DNA of 64,000 nucleotides, from assembly GCA_030432595.1 (NCBI GenBank), contig JAUIGU010000002.1, forward strand, positions 1 to 64,000. The letters run 5' to 3'. Both the position numbers and the translations under genes were made by a program. Source of the DNA: Phycisphaerae bacterium (GTDB lineage Bacteria > Planctomycetota > Phycisphaerae > Phycisphaerales > Phycisphaeraceae). The notes beneath the pieces are model-generated. The model was given only the letters and a program-made list of their open reading frames with translations. It had not been told where the DNA came from and ran no database searches. Of this stretch, positions 52,677-61,536 are shown one piece after another. Every line of letters begins with the position of its first letter. The first letter of the stretch is position 1.

Positions 52677-53678
52677 TCATCGGATCATGCTGTCGGCTGG
52701 ACCGCCGTGGTGCCGACGATAGCGCGTTGAGTTCAAAAGATCGATAAGCAGGCGAACGTAAAGAAAAAACGCGTAGATCGCTGTCCCGATGTACATCACG
52801 ACGAGCACGAGGTAGAAGAAACCGAAACCCGGCAGGATGAAAATGACCTGCCCGATCGAAAGCAAGATGAAAAAGCCCAGAACCTTGTCGGCGTTCTCCT
52901 CGATCTCGGGAAAACCGAAGAACTCGGCGAGCTGCTTGAGAAAAACCAAAAACATCACCGTGCCCAGAAACCCGAGGAAGCCCGCAGAGATGCTCATCAG
53001 CGAGCCGTCTTCGGCGATCAAGCTGAGTCCGATCTCGGCCACCGACATGATCAGCGCCACGATCAGCACGCCGCGGGCCTTGGCTTCGCCGGGCACGGCG
53101 AGCATCAGGAAGTACGACAGGATCGAAAGCACGGCACCGCCGATCACCAGCAAACCAAGCATCAACGTCGCCTGATCCGCATCCATCGCGAACATCGCCA
53201 CGATGATTCCGATCACCGAGAGAACGGTCAGCAGGATCGACATCAGCTCGCACCACAAGCCGAACTCGAGCGCAACCATTCCTTTGCTGCGATAGGCATC
53301 GCGCCCCGTTCCGTCTCCATCCCCCCGACGCACGTCGCCCAACGCGCGCGGGTCGAACGCCGGCTCGGGTGCCGCGCCGCCGGTCTGGGTCGCGAGCTTC
53401 TTGCCGGTGCGCTGGTCGGTGCCGCAGCGCACGCAGATCACGCCGGTCAGCGGCGCGTTGCAGTTGACGCACTTCGCGCCTTGCCGTGCCGGGGCCTGCG
53501 CGGCACGCGACCCGCCGTGGTCCGGCAGCGGCTCGGCGAGCGGGATCGGCCCGGTCGAGACGTCCACCGGCACACGGATCGCCGCGCCGCACGGGCACGT
53601 CGTTTCACGCCCGGCGAGGGTGGGCTTCCACTTAAAGCGGCGCCCGCAACTCGGACACCCAAATCCCGGCTGGCTCAT
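52677..53678 (-). CDS. Zinc-ribbon membrane protein with about six membrane segments
   Basis: 333 residues. Two N-terminal zinc ribbons are seen (CPSCGRRFKWKPTLAGRETT continuing to CPCG, and CVNCNAPLTGVICVRCG). A low-complexity linker follows, then about six hydrophobic segments (LLTVLSVIGIIVAMFAM, LLVIGGAVLSILSYFLMLAV, FFILLSIGQVIFILPGFGFF and others). Function unknown. It diverges from the zinc-ribbon gene at 53800. Confidence 0.82.
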   Translation of the reverse strand: MSQPGFGCPSCGRRFKWKPTLAGRETTCPCGAAIRVPVDVSTGPIPLAEPLPDHGGSRAAQAPARQGAKCVNCNAPLTGVICVRCGTDQRTGKKLATQTGGAAPEPAFDPRALGDVRRGDGDGTGRDAYRSKGMVALEFGLWCELMSILLTVLSVIGIIVAMFAMDADQATLMLGLLVIGGAVLSILSYFLMLAVPGEAKARGVLIVALIMSVAEIGLSLIAEDGSLMSISAGFLGFLGTVMFLVFLKQLAEFFGFPEIEENADKVLGFFILLSIGQVIFILPGFGFFYLVLVVMYIGTAIYAFFLYVRLLIDLLNSTRYRRHHGGPADSMIR

Positions 53679-53799
53679 GGCTCAAACATACCGGGAAATG
53701 CTTGGCCGATTCCGCGAGCCGGTTTACAATCAAGCCCACGGATGAGACGCGGACCGCGGCCGATTGATTCGCTCGGCCTTCCTTTCCGGAGCCGCCGCC

Positions 53800-54162
53800 A
53801 TGACCCGTGCCCTGCTCTACGACCGGACCTGCCGCTGCCCCCGCTGCCGCCAGGGGTTGGCCGGCATCCCCACCGCGGTCAAGCGCTGCCCGCGCTGCCG
53901 CGTCCGCATGGACCCGCTGCGGGTCTGGCGGCACCGGCGCTACCGCGGGTTGATCGAGGTGCCGCGGTGGATGCTGGCGGTCCCGGTGTTCCTGGGTGCG
54001 TTGGCGGCGGGGTTGCTGTTCGTGGCCGTCGCGCACGGGCAGGACACGTCGAACCTCGTGTCGTTCATCGCGGTCACCGCGTTCGGGCTGCCGTGGATCG
54101 CCGGCGCGTACTCGCGCTGGATCGCCCGCCGGCAGCAGCACGCGAACGCGCCGTCGGCGTGA
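53800..54162 (+). CDS. Zinc-ribbon membrane protein, 120 aa
   Basis: ATG 53800, with GGAG 9 bases upstream, is preferred over TTG 53764. A zinc ribbon (CRCPRCRQGLAGIPTAVKRC then PRC) is followed by two membrane segments (WMLAVPVFLGALAAGLLFVAV and LVSFIAVTAFGLPWIAGAYS). No family is recognised. It ends 10 bases before a convergent Trm112-like gene. Confidence 0.7.
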   Translation: MTRALLYDRTCRCPRCRQGLAGIPTAVKRCPRCRVRMDPLRVWRHRRYRGLIEVPRWMLAVPVFLGALAAGLLFVAVAHGQDTSNLVSFIAVTAFGLPWIAGAYSRWIARRQQHANAPSA

Positions 54163-54172
54163 GGCTTGCTCA

Positions 54173-54430
54173 TTACTTCGGCAACTGGTCCGCGTACTTC
54201 GCTTTGAAATCTTCCAGGCTCGACACGCCCTCCGGCAGCGCCGCCTCGTCCATCAGCAGCACCGGGATGCCGTCGCGGATCGGGTAGCGCAAGCCGCCAC
54301 CGACGGGTCGGGTCGCGACGAGTTCGTCGCCCTGCTGCTCCAGCGGGCAACGCATCAACGGGCAGACGAGGATCGCCAGAAAGTCCGCGTCGACGGTCGG
54401 TTCCGGGTGTGTGGCGGCTTGATCAGTCAT
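54173..54430 (-). CDS. Trm112-like zinc/adaptor protein
   Basis: 85 residues. The pattern LAILVCPLMRCPLEQQGDEL, then LRYPIRDGIPVLLMDEA, matches the Trm112 (YcaR) family of small proteins that in known cases activate methyltransferases. The Cys spacing (C-x4-C) is altered relative to the four-Cys form. No methyltransferase is adjacent. Convergent with the zinc-ribbon gene. Confidence 0.85.
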   Translation of the reverse strand: MTDQAATHPEPTVDADFLAILVCPLMRCPLEQQGDELVATRPVGGGLRYPIRDGIPVLLMDEAALPEGVSSLEDFKAKYADQLPK

Positions 54431-54795
54431 ACCGGGATGCTACCGAGAAATGCACCCCCCTCTTTCGGGGCGGTTCCCGACCGGGCCCACAAAGTGAAAA
54501 GCATCACCATACCCAGGCCCACTCGACTCAGCGGACCATTTGCAATTTTCTGCAAGGACACGGCGCTCGCCGGAACAATCTCGACAAAAAAAAGTCTATG
54601 CAATTTCTTTACAATAGAATATCAATGGGATCGATAGCAGATCGCTTAGCGCTAAATCTAGAACAATCATGAAAAAGACATTCAAAATAAGTGTATGCCG
54701 GATAGATGGCGGTATTAGCCCTTTGCAATAATGCGTGCTGGGGGATCCGCCCAGTCAACCGATTCACTATTGGCTGACGGATCGGCTAGAACACT
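54431..54795. other. AT-rich intergenic region upstream of the PAS-LuxR gene
   Basis: 365 bp, clearly more AT-rich from about 54540. Octamers TTTGCAAT (54539), TATGCAAT (54597) and TTTGCAAT (54722) recur and may be regulatory sites. TTTACAATAGAATATC near 54610 is a promoter-like segment. No gene or strong hairpin is seen. Confidence 0.45.
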
Positions 54796-55458
54796 ATGCA
54801 AGAAAAAGTCTCACGCTCTGATATCCGCCCTGAATCATCTGCCTGGAAAGCTCTTTGCAACGACCCGAATACCGGGGTTGTTGTCATCGACGCGGACGGG
54901 GCGTTTCAATACGCCAACAACCAGGCGGTGACGCTGATCTTTGGGACCGACGAGCCCGCGTCGAAGAAGCTGATCGGCCGGTCGATCACTGACGTGTTGC
55001 CGCCCGTGGCCGCGGCGGATCGTTGGCGGGCGATCTCGAAGGTTTTTAAAACCGGCACGCCCGTGCTGTTCCGATCGATCTGCAAGGGGTACCAGAACCA
55101 CACCTGGATGCAGCCCATCCGGAACAGCCCCGAGGATCAAGTCCACAGCGTCCTGTTGACGATCCGCCGGGCATCGGATGACGCGGCGGTCGAAAGCCCG
55201 GTTATCTATGAATACGAGTGCGCCCAAGTCAACGACCTGGGGGAACTCGAAGTGCTCTCATCCCGCGAGATCGAGGTGTTGGCGATGCTCGGCATCCGTG
55301 CGGTTGCAGACGCCCTGAAGCGATCCTCCAAAACCATCGAGAAACACCGCGACAGCATTTCCCGGAAACTCAAGGCCAAGACCCGGGCGGATCTGGTCCG
55401 ACTGGTTCAACAGGCTGGCCTCACGCGAGCGGACGCCGCTCGCCGGGGCACTGCCTAA
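54796..55458 (+). CDS. PAS-domain LuxR-type transcriptional regulator
   Basis: 220 residues. A PAS-like domain occupies about residues 17-125 (GVVVIDADGAFQYANNQAV, IGRSITDVLPP). The LuxR/GerE-type HTH is at the C-terminus (LSSREIEVLAMLGIRAVADA, then SSKTIEKHRDSISRKLKAKT). Compared with the usual LxxREReVLxLxxxGxxxxEIA spacing the turn is about four residues shorter, so DNA recognition may be unusual. The 365-bp upstream region is AT-rich and likely holds its promoter. Target genes are unknown. Confidence 0.85.
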   Translation: MQEKVSRSDIRPESSAWKALCNDPNTGVVVIDADGAFQYANNQAVTLIFGTDEPASKKLIGRSITDVLPPVAAADRWRAISKVFKTGTPVLFRSICKGYQNHTWMQPIRNSPEDQVHSVLLTIRRASDDAAVESPVIYEYECAQVNDLGELEVLSSREIEVLAMLGIRAVADALKRSSKTIEKHRDSISRKLKAKTRADLVRLVQQAGLTRADAARRGTA

Positions 55459-55472
55459 AAAAAAGCTCGGGG

Positions 55473-55490
55473 ATGGGGTGTTCACCCCAT
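55473..55490. terminator. Palindrome after the PAS-LuxR gene
   Basis: ATGGGGTG-TT-CACCCCAT, a perfect hairpin 15 bases after the LuxR stop. A run of eight A lies just before it; no T-tract follows on the plus strand, so it would be a weak terminator. Confidence 0.5.
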
Positions 55491-55646
55491 GCGGGACTAC
55501 CCGAATCACGAGATATTGCTCACTTGCCTGACATGTTTCAGGCACGATTTGAACGGAATTTTCATACAAACTGTGCCCGGCGGCCGTAAACCTCCCCCCC
55601 CGTGCGGTCGTCGGGCCTATTTATGCGCGCCGCTACACTCCGGGCC

Positions 55647-56135
55647 ATGCCCGAGTCGATCACCGGACAACTTCTCCCCGGCGAGCACCGTCTGGCGATC
55701 GTCGCCGCGCGGTTCAATGAGTATGTGGTCGATCACCTGCTCGCGGCGGCGCTGGACACGTGGAAGCAGCTCGGCGGGAAGGACGAACACCTCACGGTCT
55801 GCCGCGTGCCGGGATCGTTCGAGCTGCCGGTGACGGCCCGCAAGCTCGCGGAATCCTGCGACGTCGCGGCGGTGATCTGTCTGGGCTGCGTGATCCGCGG
55901 CGAGACGGACCACTACGACCACGTGGTCGAGCAGACCGCCAAGGGGATCAAGGACGTGAACGTGCTGACCGGCGTGCCGTGCGTGTTCGGTGTGCTGACC
56001 TGTGACACGCTCGAGCAGGCGGTGCAGCGGGCCGGGGCCAAGATGGGCAACGCCGGCCGCAGCGCGATGATGACGGGGGTAGAGATGGCGAACCTTCTGG
56101 AAGCCCTGGACGAAAACGCCCAGGCACCGAAGTGA
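55647..56135 (+). CDS. ribH: 6,7-dimethyl-8-ribityllumazine synthase
   Basis: 162 residues. It condenses 3,4-dihydroxy-2-butanone 4-phosphate with 5-amino-6-ribitylaminouracil in riboflavin synthesis. Landmarks are LAIVAARFNEYVVDHLL, VPGSFELPVTARKLAES, CLGCVIRGETDHYDHV with the catalytic His, and GVPCVFGVLTCDTLEQA. ATG 55647 is chosen because the upstream in-frame alternative adds unrelated residues. Other rib genes are not in the window. No FMN riboswitch is seen upstream. Confidence 0.95.
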   Translation: MPESITGQLLPGEHRLAIVAARFNEYVVDHLLAAALDTWKQLGGKDEHLTVCRVPGSFELPVTARKLAESCDVAAVICLGCVIRGETDHYDHVVEQTAKGIKDVNVLTGVPCVFGVLTCDTLEQAVQRAGAKMGNAGRSAMMTGVEMANLLEALDENAQAPK

Positions 56136-56162
56136 GATTTCGGGGCGCGGGTCATCGCCGGG

Positions 56163-56182
56163 CTGCTCGTTTAGGCGAGCAG
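56163..56182. terminator. Hairpin between convergent ribH and PilW-like genes
   Basis: CTGCTCG-TTTAGG-CGAGCAG, a 7-bp stem about 28 bases after the ribH stop and 39 bases beyond the stop of the convergent minus-strand gene. It could serve both. Confidence 0.45.
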
Positions 56183-56220
56183 TCCAAGGGAGGTATCTCT
56201 TTGAGTATGTGTAAGTTGCG

Positions 56221-56862
56221 TCAGCGCAGCCGCCGCGGCGCCGTGGTCGTGATGACGCGGATCGGCGGGGAGTTGCCCGACTCGATGGCCAGCGTCGTGT
56301 CGATGTCGGGCTGGACGGTCATGTCCACGGACGCGCGTTGGAGCACCCAGACGTAGTCGGTCGAGGCGTCGCGTCGGCGTTCGAGCCGGAACTCGCAGGC
56401 GGTGACGCCGCCGAGCAGCGGGTAGGTGATCGGCGTGCCGGACCCGTCGGTCGTGACGTAGAGCATCTCGTCGGCGGCGCGGTACTCAAGCGTGATGCGC
56501 TGGTTGTCGGGGTCGGTGAGGATCAGGTACGACGAGGTCACGACGTCGCCGGTAAAGGTCGGGGTCGGCAGCCCGGACCCGAAGGTGGCGTGGTCGCCGG
56601 TGGTCAGCGGGCCCTGCGCGGTGCCGTTGCGGATCAGCGCCAGGACGCGGTGGGTGACCATGCGCGTCGAGACCTGCGTCGAGGTGGACTCGGCGGCGAT
56701 GGCATACGACTTGAAGCTCGCGTCGATAGCGACCATCGTGGCGGTCAGCAGCAACGCCGTGATCGCCAGCGACACCAGCATTTCCGCCAGCGACAGGCCG
56801 CGGCAACGCGCCCGCGCACGGAGCCGCGACGGAGTGTTCCGGTGTTCGTGCGGCCGACGCAT
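56221..56862 (-). CDS. PilW/GspJ-like pseudopilin
   Basis: 213 residues. A prepilin-type N-terminus (CRGLSLAEMLVSLAITALLL) is present, with Glu at position +5 of the mature protein. The rest is beta-rich (LEYRAADEMLYVTTDGSG, GGVTACEFRLERRRDAS). The ATG overlaps the stop of the large upstream PilX-like gene (TGATG), so they are coupled. Probably a minor pseudopilin at the tip of a pilus- or T2SS-like filament. Confidence 0.8.
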   Translation of the reverse strand: MRRPHEHRNTPSRLRARARCRGLSLAEMLVSLAITALLLTATMVAIDASFKSYAIAAESTSTQVSTRMVTHRVLALIRNGTAQGPLTTGDHATFGSGLPTPTFTGDVVTSSYLILTDPDNQRITLEYRAADEMLYVTTDGSGTPITYPLLGGVTACEFRLERRRDASTDYVWVLQRASVDMTVQPDIDTTLAIESGNSPPIRVITTTAPRRLR

Positions 56863-59348
56863 CACTTCCCGCCTTCCTTGAACGTCCGCTCCAGCGGCTC
56901 GATGGTCAGCGGGCCGTCGATGCCGTCGGGCAGGTACTTGTTGGGGTTGTAGCGGAGCGTGATCTTGCCCAGGCCGGTGCTGGGCAGCTCGGCTTCGAGG
57001 TCACCGGAGGCGGAGTCGAAGTAGCCCAGGGTGGTGTTGAACTGCGGGCTGGTGTCGCCGATGACCGGGCCGGTGTCGCTGATGGGCTCGAAGGTGGTGA
57101 CGACGGTGCCCTCGACCTCGACCTGGCCGCGCATGTCGATCAGGCCGGCGACGATCGTGCCCGAGAGCTTCACGGTTTCGGAACTGGCGTAGCCGTCGTC
57201 GAACGAGCCCATCTCCACCGAGAAGTGCGGCAGGAGCAGCGTCGAACGCTGGAACAGGTCCTTCTCGTCGTCGGACAGGTTGGTCGAGTCCTCGATGTTG
57301 AACTCGGTGTTGCCGGTGAAGGCGACCTTGTTGCGGGTGTGGGTGTACTCGGCGGGCTGGTCGCTGGTTGAGCCGCCGGTCCAGTTGCCGCTGACGATCG
57401 CGCCCTCGAAGGTGCAGTTGTGGAAGCGGACGTTGTTGCTGATGAGCTTGGTGCCGTAGGCCTGGTTGCCCACCGCGACGGGGTCGCCGCCGTAGTCTGT
57501 GCCGTTGACGGTGACGACGCGGTCGGGGTGCTTGAACGACCCGTCGGCGTTCTGCATGCCGGCGTAGTTGTAGTCCTCGGCGTCGTTGACCGGCTCGGTC
57601 TCGATGTAGGTCACGCCGATGAACTTGCAGTCCTCGAACAGCGCGTTGGTCCCCTTGGGGATCTTCACGTTGTCAAACACCATGTTCCGGTACACCGGGC
57701 GGTCGAAGTAGTCGTAGGGGTAGGCTGCTCCGAAGGGCACGGCCTCGCGCGTCGCGGCGCTGGGCGCGACGTATTCCGTCGGGTTGCTCGGTTCGTTGGC
57801 CACGGGCGCGGCGGCCTGGGCGGCCACGTCCGTCGTGGCGTCGTCCGCGAAGGCGGCGATGTTGAAGTCCGACGCCGTGAACTGGAAGTCCTCGGCGTGC
57901 TGCTGGTCGTCGAAGGTGATCGGGTCGTGGCCGTAGTCCGGCAGGATCGAGCCCTCGACGTAGTCCTGGTAGGCCCCGCCGGCGGCACCGGACTCCCAGT
58001 CGCTCTGGGTCGCGAGGATGGAGACCTCGCCGCGGATCTTCGCGTAGAAGTCGTCGCCGTCGATGAACCCGTCGCCCTCGGGGATGCCGTCGCCGTTGCT
58101 GTCGTAAGCGTTGGGCGACATCAGCGCGTCGATCATCTCGAAGAGCTGCTCACGCGACGGGTCGCCGGTCGTGCCCAGCTCGCTGGCGGTGACGCGGTTG
58201 TCGCCGTTGCCGTCGAAGGCGGCCAGGAAGAAGTCGAAGTCGCTGATGTACCCGTCGCCATCGATGTCGAGCGCGGCGGGGTCGGCGATGCCGGAGGTCT
58301 CCGACGACGACGCGATGTTCAGGCGGTTGTCGCCGTTGACGTCGTTGGTGATCAGCGTGCCCACCAGCGCATCCAGGTCGGAGTCGAGCGTGCCGTCGAG
58401 GCCGCGGAAGTCCGAGAGCACCTGGACCGGGTGGCCGTTGGTGAGGTTGACCTCGGAGAAGTGCGACCCGACCGCGCCGTCGACCATGACGTTGCGGCCG
58501 ATCATGACGCGGCTGCGCGACAGGATCGCGAAGGGGATGCGCTTGGTGATGCGCACGTCCTTGGACACCGAGCGGTAGACGCGGCGGTGCTCGGGCGCGC
58601 CGGGCGCGGCCTGCGTACCGGCACTGCTGCCGTCGTCGTACGCCGTGACCTTGATGCGGATGAACCGGCCGTCCAGCGGCGCGGCGTTGGAGACGACCCA
58701 GTCGATGCCGGCCTCTTCCTTGATCTCTTCCTCTTCCGGCGTCGTCGCCGGGCCGTAGGGCAGGCGGTCGTACTCGGCGCTGTCGTAGTCCTCGCCCGGC
58801 AGCGGGTGCGGGGTGAACTTGGCCGTGAAGTCCGGCTCGCCGGGTCCCACGCGGATCGGGCCGATGTTCAACTCAACGATCGGCAGGCCGTGCAGCGTCG
58901 TGCCCGGAGCCGGCGTGGTGAACGACGGGTTCGCCTGATTATGCAGCTGGCCGGTCATCTCCGAATGGATCTGCGTGGCGATGGCCTGCCACAGGCCGTA
59001 GACGTTGCCGTCCGTGTCGGTCGGGATGCCGTCGTGGATGATGCCGTCGGTCGTGGTGATGTCGGGGCGGTCGTCGGAGTCGCTCCCGTCGAACCGTAGC
59101 GCCGCGGCGAACTGGTACTCCATCAGGAGCATGCCGGTCTCGGCGGCGGCGAGCGTGCGGTTGATCTTCAGGTGCGACTCGGCGGTGCGCAGGTTGCCCT
59201 GCGAGACGATCGCCATCGCCGCCGCCAGCGACCCGAAGATGACCAGGAACATCATCGCCAGCACGGCGGCCACGCCGCGGCGGCGCGCGGCCGGTCGACG
59301 CCGGGCACCACGCTGGGTCGGGATGAACTCGCGATTCCGTTGGTTCAT
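56862..59348 (-). CDS. Large PilX-like pilus-associated protein with EF-hand-like repeats
   Basis: 828 residues from ATG 59348. An N-terminal basic stretch is followed by a PilX-type hydrophobic segment (VAAVLAMMFLVIFGSLAAAM) without a GFTLIE-type site. The middle has acidic loops DVNGDNRLN, DIDGDGYISDFDF, DGNGDNRVTASE and DSNGDGIPEGDG, resembling EF-hand/dockerin calcium sites. The C-terminal third is beta-rich (KLSGTIVAGLIDMRGQVEVE), suggesting a right-handed helix or adhesin-like fold. Much larger than typical PilX (about 200 residues). It is in an operon with two pseudopilins, GspF and PilT. Confidence 0.82.
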   Translation of the reverse strand: MNQRNREFIPTQRGARRRPAARRRGVAAVLAMMFLVIFGSLAAAMAIVSQGNLRTAESHLKINRTLAAAETGMLLMEYQFAAALRFDGSDSDDRPDITTTDGIIHDGIPTDTDGNVYGLWQAIATQIHSEMTGQLHNQANPSFTTPAPGTTLHGLPIVELNIGPIRVGPGEPDFTAKFTPHPLPGEDYDSAEYDRLPYGPATTPEEEEIKEEAGIDWVVSNAAPLDGRFIRIKVTAYDDGSSAGTQAAPGAPEHRRVYRSVSKDVRITKRIPFAILSRSRVMIGRNVMVDGAVGSHFSEVNLTNGHPVQVLSDFRGLDGTLDSDLDALVGTLITNDVNGDNRLNIASSSETSGIADPAALDIDGDGYISDFDFFLAAFDGNGDNRVTASELGTTGDPSREQLFEMIDALMSPNAYDSNGDGIPEGDGFIDGDDFYAKIRGEVSILATQSDWESGAAGGAYQDYVEGSILPDYGHDPITFDDQQHAEDFQFTASDFNIAAFADDATTDVAAQAAAPVANEPSNPTEYVAPSAATREAVPFGAAYPYDYFDRPVYRNMVFDNVKIPKGTNALFEDCKFIGVTYIETEPVNDAEDYNYAGMQNADGSFKHPDRVVTVNGTDYGGDPVAVGNQAYGTKLISNNVRFHNCTFEGAIVSGNWTGGSTSDQPAEYTHTRNKVAFTGNTEFNIEDSTNLSDDEKDLFQRSTLLLPHFSVEMGSFDDGYASSETVKLSGTIVAGLIDMRGQVEVEGTVVTTFEPISDTGPVIGDTSPQFNTTLGYFDSASGDLEAELPSTGLGKITLRYNPNKYLPDGIDGPLTIEPLERTFKEGGK

Positions 59349-59418
59349 GGTCAGGCCGTCGCCTTCCGCCTCACAAGCTGGGGTGCGGACTTTGCCCTTC
59401 GCACGTCGCACGTGCCGA

Positions 59419-60006
59419 TCACTCCGGCACCGCCCAGGTCAACTGCGCGATCTGCGTCTGCCGACCGTCGTTCTCGGTGTACAACACCCGCACCCGGACC
59501 CGCATCACGTCCGTCGTGCCCAGCGGCTGCAACCCTTCCGCATCGATCAGATGCACGAGCACGTTGCCCACCGTAATCTCCTGCGTCCACCGGCCCATGT
59601 CGGTCAGCGTCTCGCCGGCCGCGTTGATCGGCGGGTTGAGCGTGATGCCCGCGCCCACCCCCGACGTAACCACGCCCGCGAAGTCGTCCAGGTCGTCGTA
59701 GTCGGTGATCGCCAGCTCGCTGGGCTCGGGGCCCATGTTCACTTCGCCGGTGATCGGGTCGTGGTGCGGCAGGCCGTACGTCAGCTCGCGGATCTCGTTG
59801 GCGAGCAGGTGCCCGGTGTTGGAGCGGACCGCGAAGTCGTTCTTGATGTGGTACGCCGTCTGCGCCTGCACGATCGCCAGCACGCCGGTGCCGATGATCA
59901 CCGTCGTCAGCGACGCCTCGATCAGCGTGAAGCCGCGGGCGCGCCGGCGGGCGCGCCGGATTTGGCGAATTCGCGATCGGGCGATTTGGCGATTGTTCTT
60001 GCGCAT
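59419..60006 (-). CDS. PilV/GspI-like pseudopilin
   Basis: 195 residues. A very basic N-terminus is followed by the prepilin site ARGFTLIEASLTTVIIGTGV, then a beta-rich domain (TQEITVGNVLVHLIDAEG, DVMRVRVRVLYTENDGRQ). Probably a minor pseudopilin. It lies downstream of gspF and upstream of the large PilX-like gene, on the same strand. Confidence 0.82.
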   Translation of the reverse strand: MRKNNRQIARSRIRQIRRARRRARGFTLIEASLTTVIIGTGVLAIVQAQTAYHIKNDFAVRSNTGHLLANEIRELTYGLPHHDPITGEVNMGPEPSELAITDYDDLDDFAGVVTSGVGAGITLNPPINAAGETLTDMGRWTQEITVGNVLVHLIDAEGLQPLGTTDVMRVRVRVLYTENDGRQTQIAQLTWAVPE

Positions 60007-60174
60007 CGCGGGTTAATCCACCAATACAACTCGGATCGTGTCTAGTGCTTCACCGTTCATCGACGGGCCTGGCAACTTTCTGAACCCGTCACACCCCGTC
60101 CATTCGATACAAACCGGACTTCTTGCCAAGCCGGGGTCTGGACTTCAATCGCCAAACCTCCGATCGCCACACGC

Positions 60175-61398
60175 CTAGCTCACCAGCGTCGACAGCTTGA
60201 AGATCGGGAGGATGATCGCCATCGCGATGAAGCCGACGATCGAACCCATGATCAGGATCATGATCGGCTCGATCATGCTGGTCACGGTCTTGATCGTCTC
60301 GCGCAGCTGTTTGGCGTAGAACGTCGAGATCTCGTCGAGCACCTCGCCAAGCTTGCCCGACTCCTCGCCGGCGCTGATCATCTGCACAACCGGTTTCGGA
60401 AGAAGGTTGCCTTTGTACATCGGCTGGGTGATCTTCTTACCCTGTTTCACCGAGTTGTAGACACCCTTCCAGAGCCGGGTAAACAGGCGGTTGCCCGAGA
60501 TCTCGCCGGTGATCGCCAGCGTGTCGAGCATCGGCACGCCCGCGTTGACCAGCTCGCCCATCGTGTGCAGCGAGCGGCTGATGTACAGCGACTTGAACAT
60601 CTTGTTGAAGATCGGCACGCGCAGCTTGAGCTGGTCGAACCACCAGCCGCCCTTCTCGGTCTTGGCCGTGAAGAACACGCCCAGGCTCGCGAGGATCAGC
60701 CCCAGGATCACCGCCCACCACCACACCTGCATGAACGCCGACAGCGTCATGAGGATGATGGTCGGCTTGGGCATCGCCGCCTCCTTGCCCTCGAACACCG
60801 CCGCGAACTTGGGCAGCACGAAGGTCAGCAGGAACATCGACACGCCCACCGCCATCACGGCGATCACCACCGGGTAGATCATGGCGCCCACGACCATCCG
60901 CCGCGTCTCGATCTGCTGGGCCAGATACGCCGCGATGCGTTCGAGCATGTGGCTGAACTGGCCGGACATCTCCGACGCCCGGATCATGTTCACGTACAAC
61001 GGCCCGAACAGCTTGGGGTGCTTGTTGAGCGCATCGGAGAATGGCTGGCCGGACTCGACGTCCTGCTTGATCTGGAACAGGAGCTGCTTGAACTTGGCGT
61101 TCTCGGTCTGCTCGGCGATGCCCTCGAGCGCGGCCCGCAGCGAGATGCCCGCCCGGACCATGACCGCCAACTGCGTCGTGAAGTTCAGGATGTCGCGCTG
61201 ATTGGGGCCGGAGCTGTAGTTGAGCGCCTTGAGCTTGTCACCCAGCGCCGCGGCGTTGCCGCCCACCGGCGACAAGGACTGCACAACGTTGCCCTGCGCC
61301 CGCAGCAGCTGCGACGCGGCCAGCGCGCTCTCGGCCGAGAGCGTGCCCGTGGTCACCTCGCCGTTGGGCGTCTTCATCTCGTAGCGGTAGTGGGGCAT
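60175..61398 (-). CDS. Type II secretion/type IV pilus inner-membrane platform protein (GspF/PilC)
   Basis: 407 residues. Two T2SSF repeats are visible: the first with NFTTQLAVMVRAGISLRAAL and QFSHMLERIAAYLAQQIETR, the second with SRSLHTMGELVNAGVPMLDT. Three membrane segments (MVVGAMIYPVVIAVMAVGVS, VWWWAVILGLILASLGVFFT, IMGSIVGFIAMAIILPIFKL) match the family. It couples the assembly ATPase to pseudopilus growth. ATG 61398 gives the normal start MPHYRYEMKTPNGEV. PilT lies just upstream across mirror element E. Confidence 0.93.
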   Translation of the reverse strand: MPHYRYEMKTPNGEVTTGTLSAESALAASQLLRAQGNVVQSLSPVGGNAAALGDKLKALNYSSGPNQRDILNFTTQLAVMVRAGISLRAALEGIAEQTENAKFKQLLFQIKQDVESGQPFSDALNKHPKLFGPLYVNMIRASEMSGQFSHMLERIAAYLAQQIETRRMVVGAMIYPVVIAVMAVGVSMFLLTFVLPKFAAVFEGKEAAMPKPTIILMTLSAFMQVWWWAVILGLILASLGVFFTAKTEKGGWWFDQLKLRVPIFNKMFKSLYISRSLHTMGELVNAGVPMLDTLAITGEISGNRLFTRLWKGVYNSVKQGKKITQPMYKGNLLPKPVVQMISAGEESGKLGEVLDEISTFYAKQLRETIKTVTSMIEPIMILIMGSIVGFIAMAIILPIFKLSTLVS

Positions 61399-61403
61399 CT
61401 TAA

Positions 61404-61535
61404 TTTCAGGAGTCAGGAGTCAGTAGACAGGAGTCAGTAGGCCCGACCCGTTGCTTTGCTCCGTCTTCCATCTCTCCCATGTGGCGTGGCGTCGTCAACT
61501 TCTGACTACTGACTACTGGCTCCTGACTACTTCCG
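61404..61535. repeat. Mirror element E: AGGAGTC/AGTAGTC heptads
   Basis: The left arm (61408-61442) has heptads AGGAGTC, AGGAGTC, AGTAGAC, AGGAGTC, AGTAGGC. The right arm (61502-61535), on the minus strand, reads CGGAAGT then AGTC, AGGAGCC, AGTAGTC, AGTAGTC, AGAAGTT. The spacer is about 60 bp. It lies between PilT (stop at 61537) and gspF (start 61398) and is of the same family as element D, in the opposite gene orientation. Confidence 0.88.
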
Positions 61536-61536
61536 A

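Noticed and set aside
55459-55646. FMN riboswitch upstream of ribH
   Set aside because: The conserved FMN-binding core sequence is not present; only a simple palindrome is seen.
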